A stretch of 64,000 nt of DNA. It comes from an uncultured Fodinibius sp. (GTDB lineage Bacteria; Bacteroidota; Rhodothermia; Balneolales; Balneolaceae). This document shows, piece by piece, positions 34,763 through 46,492 of the stretch. Position 1 is the first letter of the stretch. Each line of letters starts with the position of its first letter. The position numbers were made by a program, and so were the translations under genes. Location of the stretch: NCBI GenBank assembly GCA_913056235.1, contig CAJXMW010000001.1, positions 682,001 to 746,000 on the forward strand, read 5' to 3'. A model generated the notes under the pieces. The model did not search any database, was not told the DNA's origin, and saw nothing but the letters and a program-made list of their open reading frames with translations.

Positions 34763-35989
34763 ATGAAAACAACCGGATTTGTAGCCAGGCGTTACCTCTT
34801 TTCGAAAAAACATATATCGCTCATCTCCACACTCACAATCATTAGTATTTTGGGGGTGACCATTGGTACAGCACTGCTCATCGTCGTACTTTCAGTATTT
34901 AATGGTTTTTTTGATGTGATTAAAGGACTGCTTTTGCAAAATGATCCCGATGTACGCATCGAGTCGCAGGCCTCGAATTCGTTTATGTACACCGGTGATA
35001 TGCAAAAAAAACTTGCGGGTATCCCCGAAGTTACGGCCGCAGCTTCCTACGTTGAGGGCAAGTCACTGCTTGCACATCAAAAAAACAGTGATAAAGTGGT
35101 GGAGGTACGCGGCATTAGTCCTGAAAAGTATTTTCATGTCAACGACCTGAGTAAGAGCTTGCAATCCGGTTCAGCGGCGCTTGGCGTCCAGAATAAAAAA
35201 CCCGGTATGATCATTAACAATCAGCTAAAGACCGAGCTTGGTCTGGATATTGGAGATACGGTGGTGCTGCTAAGTGCTGATGGCATGCGTAAATCACTGA
35301 CCCAGTTTTCGCTGCCCCGCAGTTATCGGTTCGAGGTCAGGGGCATCTACTCGAGGTTACAAATTACCGACGGGCCTTCTGTATTTATTGATGAAGAAGC
35401 GGCCCAGCGCCTGTTTGAGATGCGGGGGATGGTTACTGGCGTGGATCTTAGGTTGCAGAAGAATAACCAGGCTGCCAGTATCAAAGAGTCGTTACAGACC
35501 CAGCTTGGACCTGATTATACTGTTTCTACATGGTACGATCTGCAACAAGCGCTTTACGATGTAATGTACCTAGAAAAATGGAGCTCGTACGTTATTTTGA
35601 TGATCATCGTGCTGGTGGCGGTGTTAAATATCATTGGTTCGCTGACAATGATCGTTATTCAAAAAAACCGAGATATTGGCGTCCTGCTGACGATGGGATT
35701 CACTCCCTCTCAAGTCAAGAATATTTTTGTTAAACAGGGGCTCTATATAGGAATTATTGGTTGCGTGATAGGAGGAGGGCTTGGGTTGCTCGTTAGCTGG
35801 CTGCAAAAGCAGTATGGCCTTATCAAGCTATCATCGGCGTTTATCATTGATGCTTATCCGGTGAGCATCAACTTTGCAGATGTGAGCATAGTACTGGTGG
35901 GAAGCCTGATATTATGTCTGCTGGCAAGTTGGTATCCAGCACAAAGAGCAGCTGCTGTTGAACCTGCTGATGCAATCCGTTATGACTAG
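34763..35989 (+). CDS. LolC/LolE-type lipoprotein-releasing ABC permease
   Basis: A 408-residue inner-membrane permease of the FtsX/MacB fold. The N-terminus FVARRYLFSKKHISLISTLTIISILGVTIGTALLIVVLSVFNGF is the hallmark of LolC/E, followed by a large periplasmic domain (about 50-260) and three C-terminal helices (about 270-300, 325-350 and 370-395). It should release lipoproteins from the inner membrane to LolA with a LolD ATPase, which is not adjacent. The many lipoproteins in this window fit a need for it. Confidence 0.9.
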   Translation: MKTTGFVARRYLFSKKHISLISTLTIISILGVTIGTALLIVVLSVFNGFFDVIKGLLLQNDPDVRIESQASNSFMYTGDMQKKLAGIPEVTAAASYVEGKSLLAHQKNSDKVVEVRGISPEKYFHVNDLSKSLQSGSAALGVQNKKPGMIINNQLKTELGLDIGDTVVLLSADGMRKSLTQFSLPRSYRFEVRGIYSRLQITDGPSVFIDEEAAQRLFEMRGMVTGVDLRLQKNNQAASIKESLQTQLGPDYTVSTWYDLQQALYDVMYLEKWSSYVILMIIVLVAVLNIIGSLTMIVIQKNRDIGVLLTMGFTPSQVKNIFVKQGLYIGIIGCVIGGGLGLLVSWLQKQYGLIKLSSAFIIDAYPVSINFADVSIVLVGSLILCLLASWYPAQRAAAVEPADAIRYD

Positions 35990-35991
35990 AA

Positions 35992-36017
35992 GGGAATGAG
36001 CGTTCAAACTCATTCCC
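35992..36017 (+). terminator. Hairpin after the LolC-like gene
   Basis: GGGAATGAG and CTCATTCCC form a 9-bp perfect stem with an eight-base loop, three bases after the stop codon. There is no T-run, so it is a weak terminator call. Confidence 0.5.
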
Positions 36018-36086
36018 AAATTGGGATATATGGAGTCAGATTAGAGTTGTGTCTCTATACTACACCCATATTAACTTACTAACCGG

Positions 36087-36545
36087 TTAATTATTGTATT
36101 CGTCTTGAAGGCCCAGCTTTTTACAAATGCAGGCAAGTTGGTCCAGCTCTTCATCCGACAATACGCTGAATTCTGATTTAATACGGTCGAGATGTTTTGG
36201 GAAGTAATCTGAAATGAAACTTTTGCCCTCCTTGGTTAAATGAATGAGCATAGATCTACGATCATTAGGGTCTTGCTGCCGTTCAACCCAACCACTTTTT
36301 TCTAGGTTGTCAATAACTAGGGTGATGTTACCGCCGCTTTTCAACAACTTTTCACCTAGGGCTTTCTGATTCAACGGACCTAAGTGATGTAATGCCTCCA
36401 GTATCCCGAATTGACTAACTGTTAGGTTAGCCTCTGTATGATGACGATTGAGACGGTTGTTCAGCGATTCAGTTGCCCGCATCAGCTTAATGAATGCGTT
36501 TAAAACTTTCTGTTCCTCTTGGCTGCCTTCGTAGTGCGTACCCAT
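36087..36545 (-). CDS. MarR-family transcriptional regulator
   Basis: A 152-residue winged-helix repressor. The fold is clear: ANLTVSQFGILEALHHLGPLNQKALGEKLLKSGGNITLVIDNLEKSGWVERQQDPNDRRSMLIHLT (about 40-105), with the recognition helix at SGGNITLVIDNLEK and the DRRS wing. MarR proteins usually respond to small phenolics or oxidants. The target is unknown; the upstream gap of 125 bp could carry its own operator. Confidence 0.92.
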   Translation of the reverse strand: MGTHYEGSQEEQKVLNAFIKLMRATESLNNRLNRHHTEANLTVSQFGILEALHHLGPLNQKALGEKLLKSGGNITLVIDNLEKSGWVERQQDPNDRRSMLIHLTKEGKSFISDYFPKHLDRIKSEFSVLSDEELDQLACICKKLGLQDEYNN

Positions 36546-36670
36546 GAAGATGTATTATTTATTTTAGTAGTAATCCCAATAGAAGCTGTTTCAAAGGTAT
36601 TACATTTGTGTTGGAAAAGCAGATTTGGTAGTCTTTACCAACAGGATGACAGAAGAGGAGGGAATAGAAA

Positions 36671-37441
36671 TTAGTTTAGTGCATAGGTTATAGTAACCGG
36701 CGCATGGTCGGAGAGATCCCACTCCATTTCTATTACAGCATCTTCGGCAGCCTCAAGCATTTCGGGACTGGTCATGTGATAGTCGATTCTCCAGCCTTTG
36801 TTTCGTTCTTTGGATGCAGCACGGTAACTCCACCAGCTGTAGAGATCTTCTTCGCCTTCGTGTAGGCTTCGATAGACATCCTCAAAGCCGGTTTGCAACA
36901 TTCGTGTGACCCATTTACGTTCTTCTGGCAGAAATCCTGAAGTGTTTTTATTGCGCTTGGGGTTGTGGATGTCGATGGGTTTATGGCAGATGTTATAGTC
37001 ACCACTGAAGATCACAGGTTTATCGTGGCTCAAATATTTTTGGGCAAAGGGCAAGAAATAGTCGAGAAATTCCATTTTAAGGTCTTGCCGCTCATCTCCG
37101 GTAGTGCCGCTTGGCGCGTAAATTGAAAATACGATAAGGTCTTCAAATTCGGCCTTAATAATTCGCCCCTCGCTGTCAATCCAGTCGACACCGATGCCTG
37201 CTTCCACATTGATAGGTTCTTCTTTTGAAAGGATGCCTACTCCAGAATATCCTTTTTTCTCTGCAGTATGGTAGGCCTCGTGGTAATCCAGCTTTTTAAT
37301 TGGTCCAGGTACTTGGTGCTCAAGAGCCCGAAGCTCCTGCAGGCAAATGATATCGGGATCTGTTTCGTCTATCCAGTCGGTAAAGCCGTGTCGATGCGCC
37401 GCTCGAATGCCGTTGACGTTTAGTGATGATATTTTAAGCAT
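36671..37441 (-). CDS. xth: Exodeoxyribonuclease III (AP endonuclease)
   Basis: A 256-residue base-excision repair nuclease of the ExoIII/APE1 family. The catalytic residues are visible: VNGIRAAHRHGF, DIICLQELRA (metal Glu), SIYAPSGT, SGDYNICHKPIDIHNPKRN (the catalytic Asp/Asn pair) and ending DLSDHAPVTITY (catalytic Asp-His). Full length; ATG start. Single gene, with a 110-bp gap before tyrS. Confidence 0.94.
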   Translation of the reverse strand: MLKISSLNVNGIRAAHRHGFTDWIDETDPDIICLQELRALEHQVPGPIKKLDYHEAYHTAEKKGYSGVGILSKEEPINVEAGIGVDWIDSEGRIIKAEFEDLIVFSIYAPSGTTGDERQDLKMEFLDYFLPFAQKYLSHDKPVIFSGDYNICHKPIDIHNPKRNKNTSGFLPEERKWVTRMLQTGFEDVYRSLHEGEEDLYSWWSYRAASKERNKGWRIDYHMTSPEMLEAAEDAVIEMEWDLSDHAPVTITYALN

Positions 37442-37551
37442 ATAAACTGATTACCTGCAGAAAATGAAGTTGAAATAGAATTGTAAGTATTGCGTAATGA
37501 GTAATCCGTTGGATTGGGATGTATTACGCTTTATACAACACGAGCTAGGCA

Positions 37552-38766
37552 TTACTTGCTCTTCACAATCGCATAATTCCGCTTGCCCACCTTGAGTGTA
37601 AATTCAGTACCTTCCTCAAATGATACGCTGTAGCCTTTGTCGGACACTTTTTCATCGTCAATAGAAATGCCACCCTGCTTGATCAAGCGTTTGGTTTGGC
37701 CGTTACTGTCCGTAAATCCGGCATCCGAAACGATATCCAGCAGACGTACTTCGGTACCGGACTCATATTCAAGGGTTGGTGCATCATCCGGAATCTCATT
37801 GCCAATGACCGTCTGCTCGAAGTGCTTTCGGGCCGATTTTGCTTTTTCTTCACCGTGGTAGATACGGGTGATACTCAGTGCCAACTCATGCTTGGTGTTG
37901 CGCGGATCTTCCTCGGCCTTCTTCTTGTACTTCGACAGTTCATCAACATCAATATCCGAAACAAGTTCAAACCACGAGTAAATAAGGTGATCAGGAATAG
38001 AGAGCACCTTGCCGTACATATCATTGGCATCTTCGGTAATGCCGATGTAGTTGTCGTAAGATTTCGACATTTTCTTTGAGCCATCAGTACCTACAAGCAG
38101 CGGCATCATAAGAGCAATTTGTGGCTCCTGGTCCGCATCCTTCTGGAGCTCGCGTCCCACCAACAGGTTAAACTTCTGATCAGTACCGCCGAGCTCAACA
38201 TCCGATTCCAGGTGAACTGAATCTTGTCCCTGCGCGAGGGGATACAAGAATTCGTGCAACGAAATAGGTTCGTTATTTTCATAGCGCTTGGAAAAATCAT
38301 CCCGCTCTATCATCCGCGCGACTGTAAGCTTCGAGGTCAGTTTGATTACATCCTCGAAGTTCATTTCACCGAGCCACTCCGAGTTATAGACGATAGAGGT
38401 TTTGGACTCATCAAGAATTTTGGTGGCCTGATCGAGATAGGTCTTGGCGTTTTCTTTTATCTCTTCAGGCGACAGGGCCGGCCGTGTCTCATTTTGTCCG
38501 GTGGGGTCGCCAATCAGGGCCGTAAAATCGCCTATAATAAGAATGGCCTCGTGGCCGAGATCCTGAAACTGTCGCAGTTTGCGCAGGATCACCGAGTGTC
38601 CCAAGTGCAAGTCGGGACGTGTGGGATCACAGCCCAGTTTAATTTTTAGCGGGTTTCCTTCTTCTTTCGACTTTTTGAGCTTCTCAACCAGTTCATCTTC
38701 CGGTACAATTTCAACGGTACCTCGTTTAATGACCTCGAGTTGCTCTTCTACGGGTAAAAACGTCAT
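37552..38766 (-). CDS. tyrS: Tyrosyl-tRNA synthetase
   Basis: A 404-residue class I synthetase. The HIGH-like motif is [12 protein letters not shown] (about 54-65), and the KMSKS loop is [13 protein letters not shown] (about 230). The tyrosine pocket block [16 protein letters not shown] is present. The C-terminal S4-like RNA-binding domain (about 335-404, [35 protein letters not shown]) is intact. It begins eight bases after the cvpA stop codon and is co-directional with it, so the two are likely co-transcribed. Confidence 0.96.
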   Translation of the reverse strand: MTFLPVEEQLEVIKRGTVEIVPEDELVEKLKKSKEEGNPLKIKLGCDPTRPDLHLGHSVILRKLRQFQDLGHEAILIIGDFTALIGDPTGQNETRPALSPEEIKENAKTYLDQATKILDESKTSIVYNSEWLGEMNFEDVIKLTSKLTVARMIERDDFSKRYENNEPISLHEFLYPLAQGQDSVHLESDVELGGTDQKFNLLVGRELQKDADQEPQIALMMPLLVGTDGSKKMSKSYDNYIGITEDANDMYGKVLSIPDHLIYSWFELVSDIDVDELSKYKKKAEEDPRNTKHELALSITRIYHGEEKAKSARKHFEQTVIGNEIPDDAPTLEYESGTEVRLLDIVSDAGFTDSNGQTKRLIKQGGISIDDEKVSDKGYSVSFEEGTEFTLKVGKRNYAIVKSK

Positions 38767-38774
38767 GAATATAT

Positions 38775-39344
38775 TTAAGAGTTACTGTTCTTTTCTAAAA
38801 AGGGAAAGTTCTCAATAGGATTGTACTGCTTGAGTGTCTTCTGGACCGTGGCTGTAAAATCTTCGGCTCCTGGATATACCGTAGCAACGGTATCGTAAGC
38901 CCACGGTGCTAAATATACAATGTAAGAATAGGTGGCAGAATCTTCTCGTGCTTGTTGCGATGGAAGATTAAAGCCAGCTAAAATCAACAGAATGGCACTT
39001 ATTACAATACCGCTTTTCAGGAAGCCAAATGCAGCACCCGACAGGCGGTTAATAAAATTGAGCTTAATGGTTTCCAAAAACTTTTTGGTGAGAAACGCCA
39101 CGAGCTGTACAGCAGCAACGGTAGTAATGAAGATAATTAACCCAGAGGCAAAGGGAATATAAGATGCTTTGTCCTCAAATAGGGGACTAATTAGTTTACC
39201 AACAGGATCCATATACTGGAAGGTAAGAAACACGGCTAGCACAATACCGATGATGCTTAAAACTTCCTTGATGATGCCGTTGACAAATCCGCGATAGCAG
39301 AAATAAGCAATGGGCAGCAGTATCAGGAAGTCAAGCAGATTCAT
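38775..39344 (-). CDS. CvpA family membrane protein
   Basis: A 189-residue protein with four membrane helices in the first 130 residues. The start [38 protein letters not shown] is typical of CvpA, which in enteric bacteria influences colicin V production, purine supply and envelope homeostasis; the precise activity is unresolved. It lies 12 bp after the yqeY gene's stop and just before tyrS. Confidence 0.88.
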   Translation of the reverse strand: MNLLDFLILLPIAYFCYRGFVNGIIKEVLSIIGIVLAVFLTFQYMDPVGKLISPLFEDKASYIPFASGLIIFITTVAAVQLVAFLTKKFLETIKLNFINRLSGAAFGFLKSGIVISAILLILAGFNLPSQQAREDSATYSYIVYLAPWAYDTVATVYPGAEDFTATVQKTLKQYNPIENFPFLEKNSNS

Positions 39345-39356
39345 AAGACAGAGATG

Positions 39357-39812
39357 TCAGGAGAGTTCTTCTTTAACAACCTTGCTTACCACTGATCCTT
39401 CGGCTTTGCCTTTCAGCTCTTGCATCAGCGCACCCATAACCTGGCCCATATCAGACATATCCTCTGCACCAAGCTCATCAATTTTATCGCGGGCAATATC
39501 TCGGACTTCGTCCTCCGAAAGCATTTCCGGAAGATACGATTCGATGACTTCGAGCTCTTCCTTCTCGGAAGCAACAAGGTCATCACGGCCGCCTTCTTCA
39601 AACTGCTCGATAGACTCTTTGCGCTGTTTAGCTGCTTTCATCAGTACTTCAATGGCCTGCTCGTCATTGAGTTCTGCTTTGCCACCTTTGCGTTCATTAA
39701 TTTCGCGTTCCAACAGGTTGGATTTGAGTGAGCGAAGTACGCGAAGGCGATCTTTATCCTTATTTTTCATGGCTTCCTTCAAGTCGGCCATGATTTGATC
39801 TTTTATAGACAT
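39357..39812 (-). CDS. GatB/YqeY domain protein
   Basis: A 151-residue helical protein related to the C-terminal tail domain of GatB. The typical start MSIKDQIMADLKEAMKNKDKDRLRVLRSLKSNLLEREINERKG, the block EQFEEGGRDDLVASEKEELEVIESYLPEMLSEDEV, and the DMGQVMGALMQELKGKAEGSVV motif are all present. It is thought to bind tRNA but its role is not defined. First gene of the yqeY-cvpA-tyrS run. Confidence 0.93.
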   Translation of the reverse strand: MSIKDQIMADLKEAMKNKDKDRLRVLRSLKSNLLEREINERKGGKAELNDEQAIEVLMKAAKQRKESIEQFEEGGRDDLVASEKEELEVIESYLPEMLSEDEVRDIARDKIDELGAEDMSDMGQVMGALMQELKGKAEGSVVSKVVKEELS

Positions 39813-39863
39813 AAGTTGTTATCTAAAAGTTTAAGTAAAACCGGTATGTTCAGCAACGCTCAT

Positions 39864-39905
39864 AAAAAAAGGTTCCATCCGACCAAACGAATGCAACCTT
39901 TTCCG
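39864..39905 (-). terminator. Terminator of the rpmB-rpmG-DUF4295 unit
   Basis: On the minus strand AAAAGGTTGCATTCG folds back on CGGATGGAACCTTTT and is followed by a T-run. It separates the ribosomal-protein cluster from yqeY, so these are separate transcription units. Confidence 0.8.
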
Positions 39906-39923
39906 GCAAATAACCAGAACGTG

Positions 39924-40094
39924 CTAGTCTCTGTTTTCTTTGATAAAGTTCTGCACTTCGTCTTCGTCAATGATGGCTTCTTTGTAAGCATAGTTGTTGC
40001 TGTCGGTCTTTTTCGCAACAATTACTTTTGCCATCCGGCGATGTGCAGCCTTCTTTTCCTGTGCCTCTTTTCCAAATGTTTGCTTCTTAGCCAT
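39924..40094 (-). CDS. DUF4295 family protein
   Basis: A 56-residue basic protein, MAKKQTFGKEAQEKKAAHRR then MAKVIVAKKTDSNNYAYKEA. The family is a small Bacteroidota-group protein almost always encoded directly after rpmG and rpmB, and it may be ribosome-associated. The stop is TAG at 39924-39926. The gene is 17 bp downstream of rpmG. Confidence 0.85.
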   Translation of the reverse strand: MAKKQTFGKEAQEKKAAHRRMAKVIVAKKTDSNNYAYKEAIIDEDEVQNFIKENRD

Positions 40095-40111
40095 AATAAT
40101 CGGTGGTGTTA

Positions 40112-40276
40112 CTATTTAACTTCTTTGTGAACGGTATGCTTGCGAAGAACCGGATTGTACTTCTTCAGCTCCAGTCGATCGGGAGTGTTACGACGATTTT
40201 TTGTCGTGTGATAACGAGAAGTTCCCGGTGCTTCGGTGCATTCCAAAATTACTTGTACTCTGTTTCCTTTTGCCAT
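40112..40276 (-). CDS. rpmG: 50S ribosomal protein L33
   Basis: A 54-residue protein, [20 protein letters not shown] then [20 protein letters not shown], ending KHTVHKEVK. The single cysteine and the [19 protein letters not shown] block are diagnostic of L33. This is a C-minus form: the zinc-binding CxxC pairs are absent. It is between rpmB and DUF4295. Confidence 0.95.
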   Translation of the reverse strand: MAKGNRVQVILECTEAPGTSRYHTTKNRRNTPDRLELKKYNPVLRKHTVHKEVK

Positions 40277-40293
40277 AATCTTCGTCTGTTTTT

Positions 40294-40352
40294 ACCACTA
40301 AAACACAAAAGCACTACAAATTTTTAAAAACCGTGTTTTAGTGTTCTTGTGG
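40294..40352. repeat. Inverted repeat of ACCACTAAAACAC type between rpmB and rpmG
   Basis: CACTAAAACAC (40296-40306) and GTGTTTTAGTG (40333-40343) are perfect inverted copies about 26 bp apart, and both arms are built of short ACAC/AAA units. The pattern belongs to dispersed intergenic elements of the accac-aaaacac type. It sits within a ribosomal-protein operon, so it must be tolerated by read-through. Confidence 0.6.
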
Positions 40353-40361
40353 TTTCAATTT

Positions 40362-40607
40362 CTATACGTCTTTAATAAGTGTTCCGTTTTTGCGGGCTTC
40401 CTTCAGTACAGCATGGATACCCTTCTTATTAATAGTACGAAGTGTTTTGGCAGACACCTTCAACGTTACCCATCGATCTTCTTCGGGAATGTAAAACTTC
40501 TTCTTTTGCAGGTTCTGCTGGAACTTGTGCTTCGTCTTGTTATTTGATTTGGAGGAGCGATAGCCATTTTGAGCTCCTTTTCCTGTTATATCATCTTTGC
40601 GTGCCAT
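40362..40607 (-). CDS. rpmB: 50S ribosomal protein L28
   Basis: An 81-residue L28. ARKDDITGKGAQNGYRSSKSNNKTKHKFQQNLQKKKFYI and WVTLKVSAKTLRTINKKGIHAVLKEA are the family's two diagnostic halves. It is the first gene of the rpmB-rpmG-DUF4295 unit, transcribed away from gyrB; the 289-bp gap between the two start codons is AT-rich and holds no recognisable regulatory element beyond promoter-like sequence. Confidence 0.95.
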   Translation of the reverse strand: MARKDDITGKGAQNGYRSSKSNNKTKHKFQQNLQKKKFYIPEEDRWVTLKVSAKTLRTINKKGIHAVLKEARKNGTLIKDV

Positions 40608-40875
40608 GAGTAACTAAAATCGTTGTTTGCATTTTCTCAGAGAGACGAGAAAAATAGGCTTATTCCCTAAAAAGATCAATGTTTCTTTTAAGGCTAAATT
40701 TTTAACATATTAGGGTGGTTCTGGGGAGAACTAAATATACATGACTATCTGGCTCTGTTTACAGCACCCAATTTTGATTAGAGGGCATATCTCGACTTTT
40801 GTCAGCAAAACACATCACTTTCTTTGATTTTGCCTATTTATGCCCTATTTTCAGGCGTCTTCATCATTATTTTAA

Positions 40876-42828
<1,953 letters not shown>

Positions 42829-42920
42829 AAGTGTTGAAGTGTTTAGGTATTAAAGTGTTAAGGCTGACGTATGAAACTTTAACACATCACCACTTAAGCA
42901 CATCAATATTTTGGGATCTC
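42829..42920 (+). repeat. AAGTGTT-type repeats in the gyrB-gyrA gap
   Basis: The gap starts with repeated AAGTGTT units (AAGTGTTGAAGTGTTTAGGT, then AAAGTGTTAAGG), followed by the inverse (CTTTAACAC) and by ACCACTTAAGCACATC. GTGTTAA at 42856 and TTAACAC at 42880 can pair. It belongs to the same AC/GT-rich repeat style as 40294 and may be a mobile intergenic element or a transcript hairpin between gyrB and gyrA. Confidence 0.5.
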
Positions 42921-42982
42921 GTGATCCTGATTCCGATAAGTAATTTTTATAGCTATTAACTTTAACACTGTACTAAACATCC

Positions 42983-45439
42983 ATGGCTAGAGATAAAATT
43001 GTACCCATAGCGATAGAAGATGAGATGCAGTCGGCCTATATCGACTATTCGATGTCGGTTATTGTATCTCGTGCCCTACCTGACGTTCGGGACGGCTTAA
43101 AACCGGTTCACCGACGTATCCTGTACGGGATGAGTGAACTGGGCATGCTTCATAACCGTAATTATAAGAAAAGTGCCCGTATTGTTGGTGAGGTGCTGGG
43201 TAAGTATCACCCGCACGGAGACTCGGCTGTTTACGATTCTATTGTGCGTATGGTGCAGGATTTCTCGCTGCGGTATCCACTGGTCGATGGCCAAGGGAAC
43301 TTCGGTTCTATTGACGGTGACTCTGCTGCGGCTATGCGTTATACTGAGACCCGCATGGAGCGCATTGCCGAGGAGATGTTGACCGACATTAATAAGGATA
43401 CCGTTGACTTTCAGGATAACTTCGACGATACACTCCAGGAGCCGACGGTACTGCCGGGTATGTTGCCGAACTTGTTGCTGAATGGTGCTTCAGGTATTGC
43501 TGTGGGGATGGCCACTAACATGGCTCCACATAACTTGGGAGAAACCATTGATGGTATTGTTGCTTACCTTGAAAATCCGGATATCGAAACCAAGGAGCTA
43601 ATGGAGCATATTCCGGCCCCTGATTTTCCAACCGGAGGAATTATTTATGGCTATGGCGGCGTGAAGGAAGCCTATGAAACGGGCCGCGGTAAAATTACGC
43701 TGCGGGCACGGTGTACTACCGAAGAACTACGGCGCAGCCGTGAGCAAATTGTGATTACCGAAATCCCATACCAGGTCAACAAAACGACGCTGGTAAAGAA
43801 AATTGCTCGGTTGACCCAGAACGAAAAGATTGAAGAGATTTCTGAGATCCGTGATGAATCGGATCGGGATGGAATGCGTATTGTTGTGGTTTGTAAGCAA
43901 AATGCCAATACCGGCATTGTGCTTAATCAGCTATACAAATATACGCAGATGCAGACCACTTTTGGCGTTATTAGCTTGGCGCTGGTACAGGGACGGCCAA
44001 AAGTGATGGGGCTCAAAGAGCTCATTTATCATTATGTTGAGCACCGTATTGAGGTGGTCATCCGTCGCACACTTTATGATCTGGATCAGGCCGAATCACG
44101 GGCTCACATTCTTGAGGGTCTTAAGATTGCACTGGATGATCTGGACGAAGTGATTAAAACAATTCGTGCTTCTGACAGTCCGCAGGAGGCTAATGAAGCA
44201 CTGCGCAAACAGTTTGCTCTTACCGACCTCCAGGCGAAAGCAATTCTGGATATGCGCCTGCAAAAACTGACAGGTCTCGAGCGGGATAAAATTGAGCTCG
44301 AATACAACGATATTGCTGAGAAGATTGAAGATTATCGTGATATCCTGTCCAATCGCGATCGTCAGAAGTCAATTATTAAAGACGAGCTTCTCGAGATTAA
44401 AGATCGTTATGATGATCCTCGTCGCACCCAGATTGTACACTCGGCTGACGATTTCAGCGTAGAGGACATGATCGCTGACGAAGATGTGGTGATTACCATA
44501 TCCAACAGAGGATTTATTAAACGAATGCCGGTAAGTGGCTATCGACGACAGCGACGTGGCGGTAAAGGAATGAAGGGAACCAATACCAAAGATGACGAAT
44601 ATGTAGAGCATCTGTTTGTGGCTACCAACCACAACTACATGCTGTTCTTTACCGAGAAGGGGCAGTGCTACTGGTTGAAGGTTTACGAGATTCCGGAGGC
44701 TTCTCGAACTGCACGTGGCCGGGCGATTGTGAATCTTATTGATATTGATAAAGACGATTCCATCAAAACGTTTGTTCCGGTGGATAACCTCGAAGACGAG
44801 GAGTATATCAATAACAATTATATCATAATGTCCACCAAAAACGGCAAGGTCAAGAAGACTACGCTCGAAGCTTACAGTCGTCCCCGTCGCGATGGAATTA
44901 TTGCGATTAATATTGATGACGATGATTCGTTGCTCGAAGCGGCGTTGACTAACGGTGAAAGCAATATCATTCTGGCTAACCGGAAAGGTCGCGCTATTCG
45001 ATTCCATGAAGATGAAGTTCGCGACATGGGTCGAAACACTACGGGCGTTAAGGGAATGGATCTTGGCGATGATAACGAACTCGTTGATATGGTCGTTCTC
45101 AAGAATACCCACCAAGCTACCGTCCTGGCCATCTCCGAAAATGGATACGGCAAGCGCTCAAAGGTAGAAGATTACCGAGAGCAGAGCCGTGGTGGCAAAG
45201 GAGTGATCACATTGAAGGTCACTAAGAAAACAGGTGAGCTGATAGCTCTGAAGGAGGTTTCCGACAAAGATGACCTGATGGTAATTACTGAAGGGGGCAA
45301 AGTGATCCGCATGAATTGTGGTGATATTCGAACCATGGGACGCAATACCCAGGGTGTTCGAATAATGCGTCTTGATAAGGAGGGTCAAATTGCAGCTGTC
45401 ACCCGTGTCGTTAACGAAGAAGAAGACGAGACGGTCTAA
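42983..45439 (+). CDS. gyrA: DNA gyrase subunit A
   Basis: An 818-residue type IIA topoisomerase subunit. The catalytic tyrosine is Tyr120 in [11 protein letters not shown], in the quinolone-binding region ([17 protein letters not shown], Ser81/Tyr84). The C-terminal propeller carries the GyrA box QRRGGKG (about 522-528), which identifies it as gyrase rather than topoisomerase IV. Later boxes such as REQSRGGKG are degenerate repeats of the same motif. A strong terminator follows. Confidence 0.97.
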   Translation: MARDKIVPIAIEDEMQSAYIDYSMSVIVSRALPDVRDGLKPVHRRILYGMSELGMLHNRNYKKSARIVGEVLGKYHPHGDSAVYDSIVRMVQDFSLRYPLVDGQGNFGSIDGDSAAAMRYTETRMERIAEEMLTDINKDTVDFQDNFDDTLQEPTVLPGMLPNLLLNGASGIAVGMATNMAPHNLGETIDGIVAYLENPDIETKELMEHIPAPDFPTGGIIYGYGGVKEAYETGRGKITLRARCTTEELRRSREQIVITEIPYQVNKTTLVKKIARLTQNEKIEEISEIRDESDRDGMRIVVVCKQNANTGIVLNQLYKYTQMQTTFGVISLALVQGRPKVMGLKELIYHYVEHRIEVVIRRTLYDLDQAESRAHILEGLKIALDDLDEVIKTIRASDSPQEANEALRKQFALTDLQAKAILDMRLQKLTGLERDKIELEYNDIAEKIEDYRDILSNRDRQKSIIKDELLEIKDRYDDPRRTQIVHSADDFSVEDMIADEDVVITISNRGFIKRMPVSGYRRQRRGGKGMKGTNTKDDEYVEHLFVATNHNYMLFFTEKGQCYWLKVYEIPEASRTARGRAIVNLIDIDKDDSIKTFVPVDNLEDEEYINNNYIIMSTKNGKVKKTTLEAYSRPRRDGIIAINIDDDDSLLEAALTNGESNIILANRKGRAIRFHEDEVRDMGRNTTGVKGMDLGDDNELVDMVVLKNTHQATVLAISENGYGKRSKVEDYREQSRGGKGVITLKVTKKTGELIALKEVSDKDDLMVITEGGKVIRMNCGDIRTMGRNTQGVRIMRLDKEGQIAAVTRVVNEEEDETV

Positions 45440-45460
45440 GCCTCAAACTTAACTTAATAT

Positions 45461-45496
45461 AAACCTGACAGGCTTTAGTACCTGTCAGGTTTTTTT
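45461..45496 (+). terminator. Rho-independent terminator of gyrA
   Basis: AAACCTGACAGG and CCTGTCAGGTTT form a 12-bp perfect stem with an eight-base loop (CTTTAGTA), then a T-run. It is 21 bp after the gyrA stop codon. Confidence 0.95.
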
Positions 45497-45538
45497 ATTG
45501 GATAAGTCTTTTATAAACAAGGGGTTAGATTTGATATC

Positions 45539-46486
45539 CTAGTCCAAATCAATTTCGACAAGGCTCTTCTTTAGAATATCTGCTGACTCTTCCAGCCCTT
45601 CGATTTCTTCATCATTTAGGTCAGGGGTAACGCTATTTTTGACCCCTTCTATTCCAATTACTGACTGGAGACTCATGCAGACATCACTGATTCCGTAATC
45701 GCCATCCCAGTAAATACTAACCGGGATAACACTTTTCTCATCTTCCAGAATACCCTCGACAATTCGAGCGATTACAACTCCAATTGCCGAGTTTGTGAAT
45801 CCCTTTTTTTCGATAATTTTGTATGCGGCATTTTTGGCTTGCTGGAAAAGTTCATCCAATGCCTGCTGGTTATATGGTTTGTCCATCAGCGTATTATGCT
45901 CAATAGGTTTGCCACCAATATTAGCCTGGCTCCAGATTGGCACTTCCGAATCGCCATGTTCTCCTAGGATATAGGCATGGACCGATCGGGGATCCACATC
46001 GTAATATCGCCCAAGTAAAGCGCGGAACCGTGCAGTATCAAGAAGGGTGCCGGTACCGATTACGCGCTGCGGTTCACGGCTGCTAAGTTTTTGAGAAACA
46101 TAGGTAAGGATATCAACTGGATTAGTTGCAATAATTAGAATGGCGTTGGGGGCGTGCTTGTCTAGCTCAGAAATGATATCCTTAAAAACTGCTGCATTTC
46201 TGTTGAGTAACTCTAATCGGGACTCATCGGGGGACTTTTGTCCCACTCCGGCTGTGACTACGACGACTTGTGTATCTTTGAGATCTTCGTAGGTACCGGC
46301 GCGTACTTTCACATTTCCAACCAAAAGCTGGCCATGCATCAAGTCCATGGCTTCCCCTTCGGCCTTCTCTTGATTGAGATCCACCAAAATTATTTCACTG
46401 GCAATACGCTGATTGAACAGGGCATAAGCAGCAGCTACGCCAACGTTTCCTGTTCCAATTATAGCAACCGATCTTCTTTGTATCAT
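45539..46486 (-). CDS. ldh: L-lactate dehydrogenase
   Basis: A 315-residue NAD-dependent LDH/MDH-family enzyme. The Rossmann motif is VAIIGTGNVGVAAAYAL (residues 8-24). The LDH-type features are IGTGTLLDTARFRALLG, with the catalytic residues in ILGEHGDSEVPIWSQANIGG (His near 180) and Arg in LDTARFR. QKSPDESRLELLNRN (residue 83-97) carries glutamine at the substrate-specificity loop, as in lactate dehydrogenases, not the arginine of malate dehydrogenases. It is convergent with gyrA and 7 bp from the WYL regulator. Confidence 0.93.
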   Translation of the reverse strand: MIQRRSVAIIGTGNVGVAAAYALFNQRIASEIILVDLNQEKAEGEAMDLMHGQLLVGNVKVRAGTYEDLKDTQVVVVTAGVGQKSPDESRLELLNRNAAVFKDIISELDKHAPNAILIIATNPVDILTYVSQKLSSREPQRVIGTGTLLDTARFRALLGRYYDVDPRSVHAYILGEHGDSEVPIWSQANIGGKPIEHNTLMDKPYNQQALDELFQQAKNAAYKIIEKKGFTNSAIGVVIARIVEGILEDEKSVIPVSIYWDGDYGISDVCMSLQSVIGIEGVKNSVTPDLNDEEIEGLEESADILKKSLVEIDLD

Positions 46487-46492
46487 AATATT

